Origin: Elusimicrobiota bacterium
Lineage (GTDB): Bacteria > CG03 > SLGR01
Direction of reading: 5' to 3'
DNA length: 59,455 nt
Assembly: GCA_003553445.1 (NCBI GenBank)
Contig: PWEK01000065.1
Span: 1 to 59,455 of the forward strand
The number at the start of each line of letters is the position of its first letter. Position 1 is the stretch's first letter. A program made the position numbers and the translations under genes. A model generated the notes under the pieces. It was given only the letters and a program-made list of their open reading frames with translations. It had not been told where the DNA came from and ran no database searches. Of this stretch, positions 43,877 through 52,229 are shown piece by piece.

Positions 43877-44844
43877 GGTTTACTCCTTTTCCCCTTACCT
43901 CTTACTCTGAAATCTATCCATACATCCGCAATCCCGGCTGTTATCAAAAGATACAGCCCCGGAGTTGACAACAATATTGCTATTGTAAAAAGTTTTAAAA
44001 ATAATGAAAAATTAAGATGTGACATTAATGAAGAAAGAAGCGCAAGCCCGTTAAAAAAGTATCCGGAAAGCAGCATTATTCCCATATTCTCGGATGTGTT
44101 AATCAGTAATGCATGGGAAAGGTTATAACTTCTTAAGATATAGATGATTCCGACTGCAATCAGCAGCCATATAAAGCTTTCCGGCATTTTAAAACCTTCA
44201 ATCTCTTGAGGCTGTTTATTTTTAGAAAACTTATTAACCGCATAATATACCCCGAAACTTCCCGACAGGGCATAAACAAAAACCCATGCCATGAAATTAC
44301 GCCTGAAAGCCTCGATGCCTTCAATAAAAAAACCTTCCATCTTTTCAGTCATTTCAATCGTAAATTGCGGCAGGCTGTAATTCCTTTCCGTGACATAAGC
44401 CCCCGCTTCGCTCAAATAGTTTATAATATAATTAAACATATTAACCCCAAACCATTTCTCATACATTAAAATTACCGCTGAGAAAAGAACAGTCCATGCC
44501 GCGCCGGCAGCTGTCATTTTCCAGAAAAAAGAAACTCTGCTTTTTGAGAACAGGACATATGAAAAAGAATACAAAACATAAGCCAACGTATAGAATAATG
44601 CAAACTTCCATCCTATTATTACACCTACAAGAGAAACGCATATGCCTGCCGACACTATTGAATGCAGCGCCCCTTTTTCACGATAAAGAGCTACATACGG
44701 CGCAACAGACAGAAAAAGCACAAGACCCATGGCAATTCCCAGGGGCGGATAAACTGAAAAAGCGGCAATTTCATAAACCCCGGTTAAGGCCCTGAAAAAG
44801 AGTATCAGAAGCAGCGATACAGCTGCTGACTTCAATACCGCCAC
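43873..44844 (-). CDS. DUF2232 (YybS-like) membrane protein
   Basis: 323 residues with about eight hydrophobic helices and no soluble domain. Both length and location between rpsR and rplI identify the DUF2232/YybS family, whose function is unknown. Hydrophobic blocks occur at about residues 8-50, 60-80, 85-105, 110-130, 190-210, 230-250, 260-285 and 285-310. The start ATG 44844 follows rpsR by 14 nt, so the gene is in the rpsF operon. The gdpP gene that often accompanies it in Firmicutes is missing. Confidence 0.8.
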   Translation of the reverse strand: MAVLKSAAVSLLLILFFRALTGVYEIAAFSVYPPLGIAMGLVLFLSVAPYVALYREKGALHSIVSAGICVSLVGVIIGWKFALFYTLAYVLYSFSYVLFSKSRVSFFWKMTAAGAAWTVLFSAVILMYEKWFGVNMFNYIINYLSEAGAYVTERNYSLPQFTIEMTEKMEGFFIEGIEAFRRNFMAWVFVYALSGSFGVYYAVNKFSKNKQPQEIEGFKMPESFIWLLIAVGIIYILRSYNLSHALLINTSENMGIMLLSGYFFNGLALLSSLMSHLNFSLFLKLFTIAILLSTPGLYLLITAGIADVWIDFRVRGKGKRSKP

Positions 44845-44858
44845 TTTTTTTATTTTCC

Positions 44859-45065
44859 TTAGCGGGCGAAGGGCAGCAAAGCCAGATTCCGCGCTCTTTT
44901 AACAGCACGGGTTACATCTCTTTGATGTTTTGCGCAATTACCTGTAAATGCTTTGGGTACAATCTTTCCCCTGCGGTCTATATACCTTTCAAGGGTGGAT
45001 ACATCCTTGTAATCTATTTTATTATCATATCTGCAAATTTTACATCTTTTTCTTTTCGCTGACAT
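44859..45065 (-). CDS. rpsR: Ribosomal protein bS18
   Basis: Small-subunit protein of 68 residues that dimerises with bS6 on the platform. Signature: [20 protein letters not shown], then [20 protein letters not shown] and the conserved basic end [12 protein letters not shown]. The cysteines C-x2-C near the start, plus C and H later (KRCKICR...NCAKH), form the zinc-type (C+) version of S18. 18 nt separate it from ssb. Confidence 0.96.
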   Translation of the reverse strand: MSAKRKRCKICRYDNKIDYKDVSTLERYIDRRGKIVPKAFTGNCAKHQRDVTRAVKRARNLALLPFAR

Positions 45066-45083
45066 TTTCCATCTTCCTTCCTT

Positions 45084-45536
45084 TTAAAACGGAATCTCCT
45101 CATTATCCTCTTCTTCTGAAATTTCCTCTTCAAACCTTTCCAGTTTTTCTGCTTCTTTATCTTCACTGCCCTGCCGTGTGTTAGACGATGAGCCGGAACC
45201 TCCCCCTGGAAGAAACTGTACATTTCTGGCTACCACATCCAGCCTGGAGCGGGATTCTCCTTCCTGGTTTTCCCACCTCGACTGATTGAGGCGGCCCTCA
45301 ACATATACACCTCTTCCTTTTGAGAGGTATTTTTCGCAGTTTTCTGCCTGATTGCCCCATACGGTGACCGGAATAAAATCGGTGTTTTCAACCCACTCGC
45401 CGGAATCCCTGTCTTTGTACCTTCTGTTGACAGCCAGATTCAGTGTGGTTACCGGCCTTCCCCCGGGCGTATAACGAAGCTCCGGGTTTCTGGTAAGGTT
45501 TCCCATCACTACTACAATGTTAGCGCTGCTTGACAT
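45084..45536 (-). CDS. ssb: Single-stranded DNA-binding protein
   Basis: 150 residues: N-terminal OB fold (NIVVVMGNLTRNPELRYTPGG, FIPVTVWGNQAENCEKYL, GRGVYVEGRLNQSRWENQEG), a flexible acidic linker and the conserved protein-docking tip ending EEIPF. That tip recruits repair and replication proteins such as RecO, also encoded here. It sits in the usual place between rpsF and rpsR. Confidence 0.96.
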   Translation of the reverse strand: MSSSANIVVVMGNLTRNPELRYTPGGRPVTTLNLAVNRRYKDRDSGEWVENTDFIPVTVWGNQAENCEKYLSKGRGVYVEGRLNQSRWENQEGESRSRLDVVARNVQFLPGGGSGSSSNTRQGSEDKEAEKLERFEEEISEEEDNEEIPF

Positions 45537-45556
45537 AAATCCTCCTTTGAGGAATA

Positions 45557-45844
45557 CTAACCCTCTTCTTTAACAACAATATCCCGTATGAAATTTTCTT
45601 CCAAACGGTAATGTCCTTTTAATTTGTTCACTTCGGAAGAAGGCATATCAAATTTAATGACGTGATAATATGCCCGTTCATTACCTTTTACGGAATATGC
45701 TAACTTTCGCTCCCCCATATCATCACTTGAAATAACCTGACCCGAGGATTCAGAGATCAGTTTTTCAACTGATTCTATACTCTTATTTTTCTCTTCTTCG
45801 CTTATTATTGAAGGTATCGCAAATACAGTTTCATAGGACGGCAT
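45557..45844 (-). CDS. rpsF: Ribosomal protein bS6
   Basis: 95 residues with the typical YETVFAIP opening, the central GERKLAYSVKGNERAYYHVIKFDM and the C-terminal LKGHYRLEENFIRDIVVK. The start ATG 45844 has AAAGGAG about 9 nt upstream. It is the first gene of a long operon that runs through ssb, rpsR, DUF2232, rplI and dnaB and probably further. Upstream lie a strong promoter and a leader with two stacked hairpins. Confidence 0.94.
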   Translation of the reverse strand: MPSYETVFAIPSIISEEEKNKSIESVEKLISESSGQVISSDDMGERKLAYSVKGNERAYYHVIKFDMPSSEVNKLKGHYRLEENFIRDIVVKEEG

Positions 45845-45864
45845 TTTATTATCTCCTTTCTGGA

Positions 45865-45905
45865 CCTAAGAATTCTCCTTCGCTTAGGGCTCTCCTCATG
45901 AGAGC
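45865..45905 (-). promoter_or_regulatory. Structured rpsF mRNA leader
   Basis: Two adjacent stems on the minus strand: 45889-45905 (GCTCTC with GAGAGC, 5-nt loop) and 45865-45888 (CCTAAG with CTTAGG, 12-nt loop containing AAGGAG), just ahead of the rpsF ribosome-binding site. Ribosomal protein leaders that bind the S6:S18 dimer are common at this locus. This may be one, but I did not match the known consensus. Confidence 0.35.
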
Positions 45906-45926
45906 AAAACCTTATTCTGAAAGCGG

Positions 45927-45955
45927 ATTATACCAAAATTATATTAAGAGTGCAA
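45927..45955 (-). promoter_or_regulatory. Promoter of the rpsF operon
   Basis: TTGCAC (45950-45955), 17 nt and a perfect TATAAT (45927-45932) on the minus strand, located in the 137-nt gap between ychF and rpsF. The leader would be about 75 nt. Confidence 0.65.
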
Positions 45956-45981
45956 CTATTCAATAAGATTCAAAACCGCAA

Positions 45982-46971
45982 TCAAAAAAGTATCTCTACT
46001 ATATCTCCGTCTTCAACAGTGTAGTCTTTTCCTTCGGTCCGGATTTTCCCGCTGTTTTTAAGATTATCTGTTTTAAACCCCGAGGCTTTCAGATCTTCAA
46101 AGTTATAGACGCGCGCGCGGGCGAACGTTTCCTGCATATCCGTATGGATTTTACCTGCGGTTTCATAAACCGTGCTGCCTTTTTGTACGTTGTATCCCTT
46201 TATTTCCTTTCCGCCCACAAGCGTAAAAACCGTAACAAGCCCCAGCATTTTTTTTATCTCCGAAACTATCTCTCCGGCAGAGGATTCCCAGGCGGGCATC
46301 TCTTTTAAAAATTCAGTTTTTTCTTTTTCATCAATATCAGCCATCCCCTGTAGAAAATCAACATCAGCATAAATAACTTTCTGACGGTTAATCTGAGGTT
46401 TTTCGGCTCCGGTGGTGATATTCATAACTATCACCTGCGGTTTAGGCGTTATAAGGTCCCCTTCATCATCCGGCTGAGGGATTTCCTGATTTCTCAATCT
46501 GGAAGCGGTTTCGTTCCAGTATTTACTCTCCGGTTCTTCTTCCAGGCGCCTGGAAGCTATTTCCAAATCAGCCAGAAAGAGCTCCGTCTCCACAAGCTCA
46601 AGATCATTGCCGGGGGTGGATTCCTTAGAGTCAAACCTTGAGACCTCCGGAGAATTAAAAGCCCTCACTACATGCAGCACCGCATCGGTATTTCTGACAT
46701 GGGATAAAAACTGGTTCCCCAGCCCCTCCCCTTTTGAAGCCCCGGGGGGAAGGCCTGCCACATCAACAATCTTCACATAGGGATAAACAATCTTCGCTGA
46801 GGGAAAAACCGCCTGAAGCCTGTTTTGCCTTTTGTCCTTATGAAGGGCAATTCCGGTATTGGGTTCTATAGTACAGTACGGATAACTTGAACTTTCGGCG
46901 CTGTTCTCAGTCAGTAGGTTAAATAGCGCCGTTTTTCCTACATTGGGCAGTCCTATAATACCGCAGTTCAA
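45982..46971 (-). CDS. ychF: YchF/Obg-family P-loop NTPase
   Basis: Universally conserved ribosome-associated ATPase. GLPNVGKTALFNLLT is the P-loop, YPYCTIEPNTGIA the switch region and VDVAGLPPGASKGEGLGNQFL the G3 motif; the C-terminal TGS domain ends YTVEDGDIVEILF. At 329 residues it is about 30 shorter than the E. coli protein, mainly through a reduced helical arm. It overlaps hppA by 4 nt and precedes rpsF, as in Bacillus. Confidence 0.9.
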   Translation of the reverse strand: MNCGIIGLPNVGKTALFNLLTENSAESSSYPYCTIEPNTGIALHKDKRQNRLQAVFPSAKIVYPYVKIVDVAGLPPGASKGEGLGNQFLSHVRNTDAVLHVVRAFNSPEVSRFDSKESTPGNDLELVETELFLADLEIASRRLEEEPESKYWNETASRLRNQEIPQPDDEGDLITPKPQVIVMNITTGAEKPQINRQKVIYADVDFLQGMADIDEKEKTEFLKEMPAWESSAGEIVSEIKKMLGLVTVFTLVGGKEIKGYNVQKGSTVYETAGKIHTDMQETFARARVYNFEDLKASGFKTDNLKNSGKIRTEGKDYTVEDGDIVEILF

Positions 46972-49010
46972 AACAGCCGCGTAAAGAAAAAGTGAATTTC
47001 CCTGATGGCAGGACCGAATACAAGTGAAACAACTGCCATAAGTTTTAGAAGTATATTCAGCGAAGGCCCCGATGTGTCTTTAAAGGGATCTCCAACTGTA
47101 TCGCCTATGACCGTGGCCTTGTGAACATCCGAACCCTTGCCTGAAAGATTTCCTTCCTCAACCCACTTTTTGGCATTATCCCATGCCCCTCCGGAGTTTG
47201 AAAGAAAGATGGCCAGCGGAACCCCCGAAATAAGGCTTCCGGCTAAAAACCCGCCCAGACCGTCCATTCCCAGCAATACCCCGATAATCACAGGAATTAT
47301 CACTGCCAGAACACCGGGAAGTATCATTTCCTTAAGCGCCCCCTTTGTGGTTATATCGACACAACGCTCCGAATCCGGTTCGGACTCACCCTTCATAATG
47401 CCGGGGATCTCTTTAAACTGCCTTCTTACCTCTTCAACCACCTTAAAAGCAGTTTTTCCTACCGCGTCCATTGTTGCAGCGGAGAAGACGAAAGGCACCA
47501 CACCCCCGATAAACATCCCTGCGACAACCTGAGGCTTTAAAATATCTATTAACTCCAATTCGGCTGTCATGGCGTATGCGGCAAAAAGAGCAAGAGCAGT
47601 CAGAGCAGCCGACCCAATCGCAAAACCCTTTCCGATGGCCGCGGTTGTGTTGCCAACCGAGTCCAGCGCTTCCGCCCTTTCTCTTACTTCCTGCCCCATC
47701 TCCGCCATCTCGGAAATTCCGGCAGCATTATCAGCAATCGGGCCGTAAGCGTCAACCGCCACCGTCATCCCTGTGACTGAAAGCATTCCAATAGCCGCAA
47801 GGGCAACACCGAAGATGTTAGCGGCGCTGTAAGCGGCAACTATCGCACCCGCTATCACGACCAGCGGAATTGCTGTGGAGTACATGCCCGATGATACACC
47901 AGATAGAATATTTGTAGCCGGGCCGGATTCTGAGGCACGGGCAATTTTTTGAACCATTTTTCCCGAAGTAAAAAGCTCAGCGGTCATACCCACGGCGCCG
48001 CCTGCAATCAAACCGGCCAGAACTGCCCAGAAAGGGGAAAAATTCACATACCAGTACTTAGACAGAAAAAATGTTCCTATCATAAGAAAAAGCGAGGACG
48101 CAATCATCCCTTTTCTTAATGCCTGCTGGGGTTTATTTGATGAAACCTTAACAGCAACAACCCCGACTATAGATGAAATAATGCCCCAGCCGGCTAAAAG
48201 AAGCGCCAGAAGCGCTCCCTGAATCGGAATCTCAGGTGTTGCAACAGCTATAACCAGAGCCGATATAATCGCACCCACATAGGATTCAAACAGGTCAGCT
48301 CCCATACCTGCTACATCACCGACGTTATCTCCGACATTATCTGCGATAACTGCCGGGTTCCTGGGGTCGTCTTCCGGAATACCGGCCTCGACCTTTCCTA
48401 CAAGATCCGCTCCGACATCAGCAGCCTTTGTGTATATTCCCCCGCCTACTCTCCCGAATAGAGCAACCGAAGAAGCACCCATACTGAAACCCATAATTAA
48501 ATCTGTTGCCTGAATAAAACTCTCTTTTAAAGGAATATGGTAGGCTCCCAGCCGTATTAATGCCAGATAAACAACTGATAAACCAAAAAGCCCCAGAGCA
48601 ACTACGCTTATTCCCATAACCGCCCCTCCCGGAAAGGCCACTTTCAACCCCTCTGAGAGATTTACTGAACAGGCCTGAGCGGTTCTTCCATTTGCCGAGG
48701 TTGCCACTTTCATTCCGATATATCCGGCCAGAACCGAACATCCTGCTCCTATCAGAAATGCTCCGGCAGTCTCCCAGCCGATACTGAAAAATATTATTAA
48801 TGCCAGAGCCAGAACAAAAATGAATATCCAGCTGTACTCTCTCTTTAAAAAAGCCATCGCGCCTTTCTGTATCATTCTTGATATGCGGCGTATTTTCTGG
48901 TTTCCCGGATCGTATTTCAAAACCCCCAGCGCTGTTATCCAGACAAATACAATCCCGATAACCCCGCATCCGATAGCCACCCAAATTGAACTCAAACTTC
49001 CCTCAAACAT
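46968..49010 (-). CDS. hppA: Membrane-bound ion-translocating pyrophosphatase
   Basis: Pumps H+ (or Na+) using PPi hydrolysis; about 16 membrane helices in 680 residues. PPi/Mg binding segments are intact: ADVGADLVGKVEAGIPEDDP, RNPAVIADNVGDNVGDVAGM, ADLFESY, and VAVDAYGPIADNAAGISEM; the last catalytic loop is GDTVGDPFKDTSGPSLN. The segment GNTTAAIGKGFAIGSAALT has Ala where K+-independent enzymes have Lys, indicating the K+-dependent class. H+ versus Na+ specificity cannot be decided by eye. It pairs logically with PPDK in PPi-based energy metabolism. It interrupts the usual pth-ychF region. Confidence 0.96.
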   Translation of the reverse strand: MFEGSLSSIWVAIGCGVIGIVFVWITALGVLKYDPGNQKIRRISRMIQKGAMAFLKREYSWIFIFVLALALIIFFSIGWETAGAFLIGAGCSVLAGYIGMKVATSANGRTAQACSVNLSEGLKVAFPGGAVMGISVVALGLFGLSVVYLALIRLGAYHIPLKESFIQATDLIMGFSMGASSVALFGRVGGGIYTKAADVGADLVGKVEAGIPEDDPRNPAVIADNVGDNVGDVAGMGADLFESYVGAIISALVIAVATPEIPIQGALLALLLAGWGIISSIVGVVAVKVSSNKPQQALRKGMIASSLFLMIGTFFLSKYWYVNFSPFWAVLAGLIAGGAVGMTAELFTSGKMVQKIARASESGPATNILSGVSSGMYSTAIPLVVIAGAIVAAYSAANIFGVALAAIGMLSVTGMTVAVDAYGPIADNAAGISEMAEMGQEVRERAEALDSVGNTTAAIGKGFAIGSAALTALALFAAYAMTAELELIDILKPQVVAGMFIGGVVPFVFSAATMDAVGKTAFKVVEEVRRQFKEIPGIMKGESEPDSERCVDITTKGALKEMILPGVLAVIIPVIIGVLLGMDGLGGFLAGSLISGVPLAIFLSNSGGAWDNAKKWVEEGNLSGKGSDVHKATVIGDTVGDPFKDTSGPSLNILLKLMAVVSLVFGPAIREIHFFFTRLF

Positions 49011-49041
49011 TTATCGCTCCTTTTTTTAAACCCGCGCCTTT

Positions 49042-49590
49042 TCAGTTATACCTGTTCATGGCGGCACCAATTCCGTTTTTTAAATAATAATGAACAAGAT
49101 TCCGGCAGTCTATAAGCATATTATCGACTGTTTTTTTTTCACTGCCGCTGAATTTCTCAAGAACATAATTTTTCTTATTCATTATATGAGATCCGCCTAT
49201 CCCCATCCTTAGCCGGGGAAATTTTTCAGTCCCCAAACATCTTATTACCGACTCCAGCCCGTTATGGCTTCCGGAAGACCCGGAAGGCCTTATTCTTATT
49301 TTTCCCGGAGGAAGATTAAAATCATCGACTGCCACAAGAATATCTCCGGCTTCATACCCTGTCTCCCGGAGAAGGCACTTTGCGGCTTCTCCGCTGCGGT
49401 TCATAAAGGTCAGAGGTTTTACAACTGTCAAATCTTCCTGCAGCTCACAGAATGCCAGGGGGCATCTTATACTCTTTTTGAACGTTTTTGAACCGGCCAG
49501 AATATCCGCCAGCATATACCCCAGGTTATGCCGGGTTTTTTTATATCCGGAACCCGGATTGCCCAGCCCGATAAAAAAAAGCCGTTCCAA
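49042..49590 (-). CDS. pth: Peptidyl-tRNA hydrolase
   Basis: Recycles peptidyl-tRNAs dropped by ribosomes. GLGNPGSGYKKTRHNLGYML includes the catalytic His and neighbouring Asn; LTFMNRSGEAAKCL, DDFNLPPGKIRIRPSGSSGS and HNGLESVIRCLGTEKFPRLR are family segments. 182 residues, slightly short, as usual for many bacteria. It begins 3 nt after rplY ends. Confidence 0.96.
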   Translation of the reverse strand: MERLFFIGLGNPGSGYKKTRHNLGYMLADILAGSKTFKKSIRCPLAFCELQEDLTVVKPLTFMNRSGEAAKCLLRETGYEAGDILVAVDDFNLPPGKIRIRPSGSSGSHNGLESVIRCLGTEKFPRLRMGIGGSHIMNKKNYVLEKFSGSEKKTVDNMLIDCRNLVHYYLKNGIGAAMNRYN

Positions 49591-49593
49591 GAG

Positions 49594-50292
49594 CTACTCT
49601 TCTTCTTTTTTCCCTGACGGCTCCTGCTCTTCTTCGGCTTCTTCCGCCGGCTCTTCTTCGTCTTTTTCCTTTCCTATAACTTCCGGCTCGACTTCTTCTT
49701 CAAGCTCTTCTTCTGGTTCTTCCACCTCTGTCGGCGTTCCGATATTTATCACTATTGCGTCGGATTCGGCCAGTATCTCAACGTCATCCCCAGCCTCAAT
49801 ATCACCAACAGTTACATGATCTCCTATTGACATGCCGCTGACATCAACCACGAAACTATCCGGTATTTCGGTAGGAAGACACCTTATTTTCAAATCATGA
49901 ATAATATGCTCAAGCACGCCTCCCTCATCTTTAACGCCGGGGGCTTCGCCTTCAACCTCAACAGGAACCTCCACCTCAATTTTTTCAGTAAGCCTTATCT
50001 GTCCAAAATCCACATGGAGTATTTTCATCGAAACCGGATCAACCTGGATTTCTTTTATTATTGACGTTATACCCTTTTTTCTGCCAAACTTAAGATCTAT
50101 AAGGGCATTTTCTCCGTGTTCGGTTGATATCGCATCCCAAAACTCCTTCTTATCGATTATTATAGGGGTATTATCCACATCCGGGCCGTATAAAACCGCA
50201 GGGATTTTATCCTCGCTCCTGAGCTTATTGAGCTTACTCCCAGAGAACTCCCCCCTCTCCTTTGCCTTCAGTTTAATTGTGTCTCCTTTCAT
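49594..50292 (-). CDS. rplY: Ribosomal protein bL25 (CTC/TL5 type)
   Basis: 232 residues: N-terminal 5S rRNA-binding bL25 domain (KLRSEDKIPAVLYGPDVDNT, ILHVDFGQIRLTEKIEVEVP), the TL5-type C-terminal beta domain (LEHIIHDLKIRCLPTEIPDS, DVSGMSIGDHVTVGDIEA) and a very acidic disordered tail of about 45 residues. This is the long CTC form, which in many bacteria follows prs. SD AGGAGATATAAGAG precedes the ATG. Confidence 0.95.
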   Translation of the reverse strand: MKGDTIKLKAKERGEFSGSKLNKLRSEDKIPAVLYGPDVDNTPIIIDKKEFWDAISTEHGENALIDLKFGRKKGITSIIKEIQVDPVSMKILHVDFGQIRLTEKIEVEVPVEVEGEAPGVKDEGGVLEHIIHDLKIRCLPTEIPDSFVVDVSGMSIGDHVTVGDIEAGDDVEILAESDAIVINIGTPTEVEEPEEELEEEVEPEVIGKEKDEEEPAEEAEEEQEPSGKKEEE

Positions 50293-50320
50293 CTCTTATA
50301 TCTCCTTTCTATGTATTTTC

Positions 50321-51259
50321 TTAAATAAACAGGTCGCTGACCGATGTTTCCTCATGAATTCTTTTAATAGCCTCCCCCAGCAATTTTTGCATTGAAAGCA
50401 CCTCAATTTTACCAATCCTTTTTTCTTCAGGTATCTTTATAGTATCTGTTATTAAGACTTTTTCCATGGGGCTATCCTGAATTCTGTCTACAGCATTGCC
50501 GGATAAAACCCCGTGTGTCGCCGCCGCATATACTTTATTTGCGCCATCAGCCTTGAGCGCAAGCGATACCTCCCTCAAAGTACCTGCCGTATCAATCATA
50601 TCATCCAGTATCAGAACATCCTTATTCTTTACATTACCAACAACATTATATATTTTTGCCACATTCGGTTCAGGCCTTCGCTTATCCACCACTGCAAGAT
50701 TCGCCCCTATTTTCTTGCCAAGCTCCCTGGCCCTTTCCACTCCTCCCGGATCCGGGGCAACTATTGTAAATTCGAGAGAAATCTCCTTTTCCAAATATTT
50801 TATTATCTCGGGAAAGGGAAGAAGGTTATCCACCGGACAATCAAAAAAACCCTGAATCTGACGGGCGTGGATATCCATAACAAGAACCCTGCCCGCGCCG
50901 GCAGTCTGAATTAAATCGGCAACAAGCTTTGCAGTTATGGGAACCCTGGGGCTGTCCTTTCTGTCCTGTCTGGAGTATCCGAAATAAGGCAAAACAGCGG
51001 TAATTCTTTTGGCTGAAGCCCTTTTTAAGGCATCTATCATTACCAGAAGTTCCATGAGGTTATGGTTTACAGGAGGAGAAGTGGACTGAACCACAAAAGC
51101 ATCTGTTCCCCTGGCGTTCTCAAGAATTTTTATCCTGCACTCCCCGTCAGAAAAACTCTTAACCGCAGCCTTTCCCTGTTTGACACCGAGATATCCGCAT
51201 ATTTTTCTAACCAGCGGCAGATTCGAATTTCCGGAAAATATTTTCATTTCTTTACTCAT
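50321..51259 (-). CDS. prs: Ribose-phosphate pyrophosphokinase
   Basis: Makes PRPP from ribose 5-phosphate and ATP for nucleotide, histidine and tryptophan synthesis. The catalytic flexible loop and ATP site are in AVLPYFGYSRQDRKDSPRVP, the PRPP loop is VLILDDMIDTAGTL, and VAPDPGGVERARELGKKIGA is highly conserved. 312 residues. It overlaps the glmU-like gene by 8 nt in the glmU-prs-rplY-pth arrangement of Firmicutes. Confidence 0.97.
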   Translation of the reverse strand: MSKEMKIFSGNSNLPLVRKICGYLGVKQGKAAVKSFSDGECRIKILENARGTDAFVVQSTSPPVNHNLMELLVMIDALKRASAKRITAVLPYFGYSRQDRKDSPRVPITAKLVADLIQTAGAGRVLVMDIHARQIQGFFDCPVDNLLPFPEIIKYLEKEISLEFTIVAPDPGGVERARELGKKIGANLAVVDKRRPEPNVAKIYNVVGNVKNKDVLILDDMIDTAGTLREVSLALKADGANKVYAAATHGVLSGNAVDRIQDSPMEKVLITDTIKIPEEKRIGKIEVLSMQKLLGEAIKRIHEETSVSDLFI

Positions 51260-51983
51260 TTGACCCTCTGCTTTCTAATATTTCCTCCGCTCTTTTAAGC
51301 TCTTTCGGATTGTTGACACCCAAAACACGGCCATACTCACATTCCACGCCGGCAGCCTTCCTGCCGTCTTTTACTGCCTCCTCCACTAAATCCGTCAAGT
51401 AGTATTCCCCCTTTACCGGAGACCTTCTGATCCGTTTAATATATTTCTCAACGCCTAAGATATTCATGCAGTATATCCCTGTATTTATCTTCCTGATTTT
51501 CTTTTCTTCCGCGGTGGCTTCTTTTTCTTCTACTATCTTAATTATACGCCCGTTTTCTTCCACCACTCTTCCGTACCCCGCAGGTTCAGAAGTTGAAGAA
51601 GTCAACACAGTTATATAGTTCCCATTTTTCCTGTGGCTTTCCAGAAGTTTTTTAAAATCAGCCCCGGTTACAAGCGGAATATCCGCACAGGTAACTATAA
51701 CCTCTCCCGTATCCGGACATTCAGGCAAAGCTTTTTTAAGAGCATCCGCCGTTCCCAGAGGAGGATCCTGCCAGGCTGTAACACATCCGAGCCGCAATGC
51801 TTCATTTTCAACCCTCCTGTCACTTACAACCGCAACCACCGTGTCGGGCTCCAATTCCCCGGCAGAAGAGCAGACCCTTTCTATCATCATTTTACCGGAT
51901 ATTTTTTTAAGCGGCTTTGGCCTGTCAGAGTTCATTCTGACGCCTCTGCCGGCAGCAAGAATTACAAAATTAACTGAAGACAT
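51252..51983 (-). CDS. GlmU-like nucleotidyltransferase without the acetyltransferase domain
   Basis: 243 residues of the NTP-transferase fold: LAAGRGVRMNSDRPKPL (nucleotide loop), GTADALKKALPEC, VTCADIPLVTG, GYGRVVEENGRIIKIVEEKE and NTGIYCMN. These match the pyrophosphorylase half of GlmU (UDP-GlcNAc synthesis), but the left-handed beta-helix acetyltransferase half is absent. Its place before prs supports a GlmU origin. Start chosen at ATG 51983, with GGAAGGTG 6 nt upstream, rather than ATG 51998. The missing acetyltransferase step must be supplied elsewhere. Confidence 0.85.
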   Translation of the reverse strand: MSSVNFVILAAGRGVRMNSDRPKPLKKISGKMMIERVCSSAGELEPDTVVAVVSDRRVENEALRLGCVTAWQDPPLGTADALKKALPECPDTGEVIVTCADIPLVTGADFKKLLESHRKNGNYITVLTSSTSEPAGYGRVVEENGRIIKIVEEKEATAEEKKIRKINTGIYCMNILGVEKYIKRIRRSPVKGEYYLTDLVEEAVKDGRKAAGVECEYGRVLGVNNPKELKRAEEILESRGSNE

Positions 51984-52013
51984 GAATTCACCTTCCATCC
52001 AAAACGCTTCGGT

Positions 52014-52042
52014 ATTATATAAAAAAGTTTATATGAATTCAA
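52014..52042 (-). promoter_or_regulatory. Promoter of the glmU-like gene and prs
   Basis: TTGAAT (52037-52042), 17 nt, perfect TATAAT (52014-52019) on the minus strand. The predicted leader of about 24 nt includes GGAAGGTG. Confidence 0.65.
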
Positions 52043-52055
52043 TGCCAAATCTGTG

Positions 52056-52065
52056 GTTCGCGAAC
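52056..52065. promoter_or_regulatory. 10-bp palindrome between divergent promoters
   Basis: GTTCGCGAAC is a perfect palindrome placed between the -35 of the minus-strand glmU promoter and the -10 (TATAAT, 52081-52086) of the plus-strand cyclase gene, overlapping the latter's expected -35. It is a candidate operator. Confidence 0.35.
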
Positions 52066-52229
52066 GAATTAATTTGCAAATATAATAAATATCCATTATA
52101 GATTACTAAAGCAGTAAAAAGTTTAAGTAAATTATGAGTAGTAAAACAAAAGAAACAAAAAAAACAAAGAGAAGAAAAGAAACAAAAATCAACAAGGGGT
52201 TCTCTCATATTAGAGGAAAGGATAATTCC

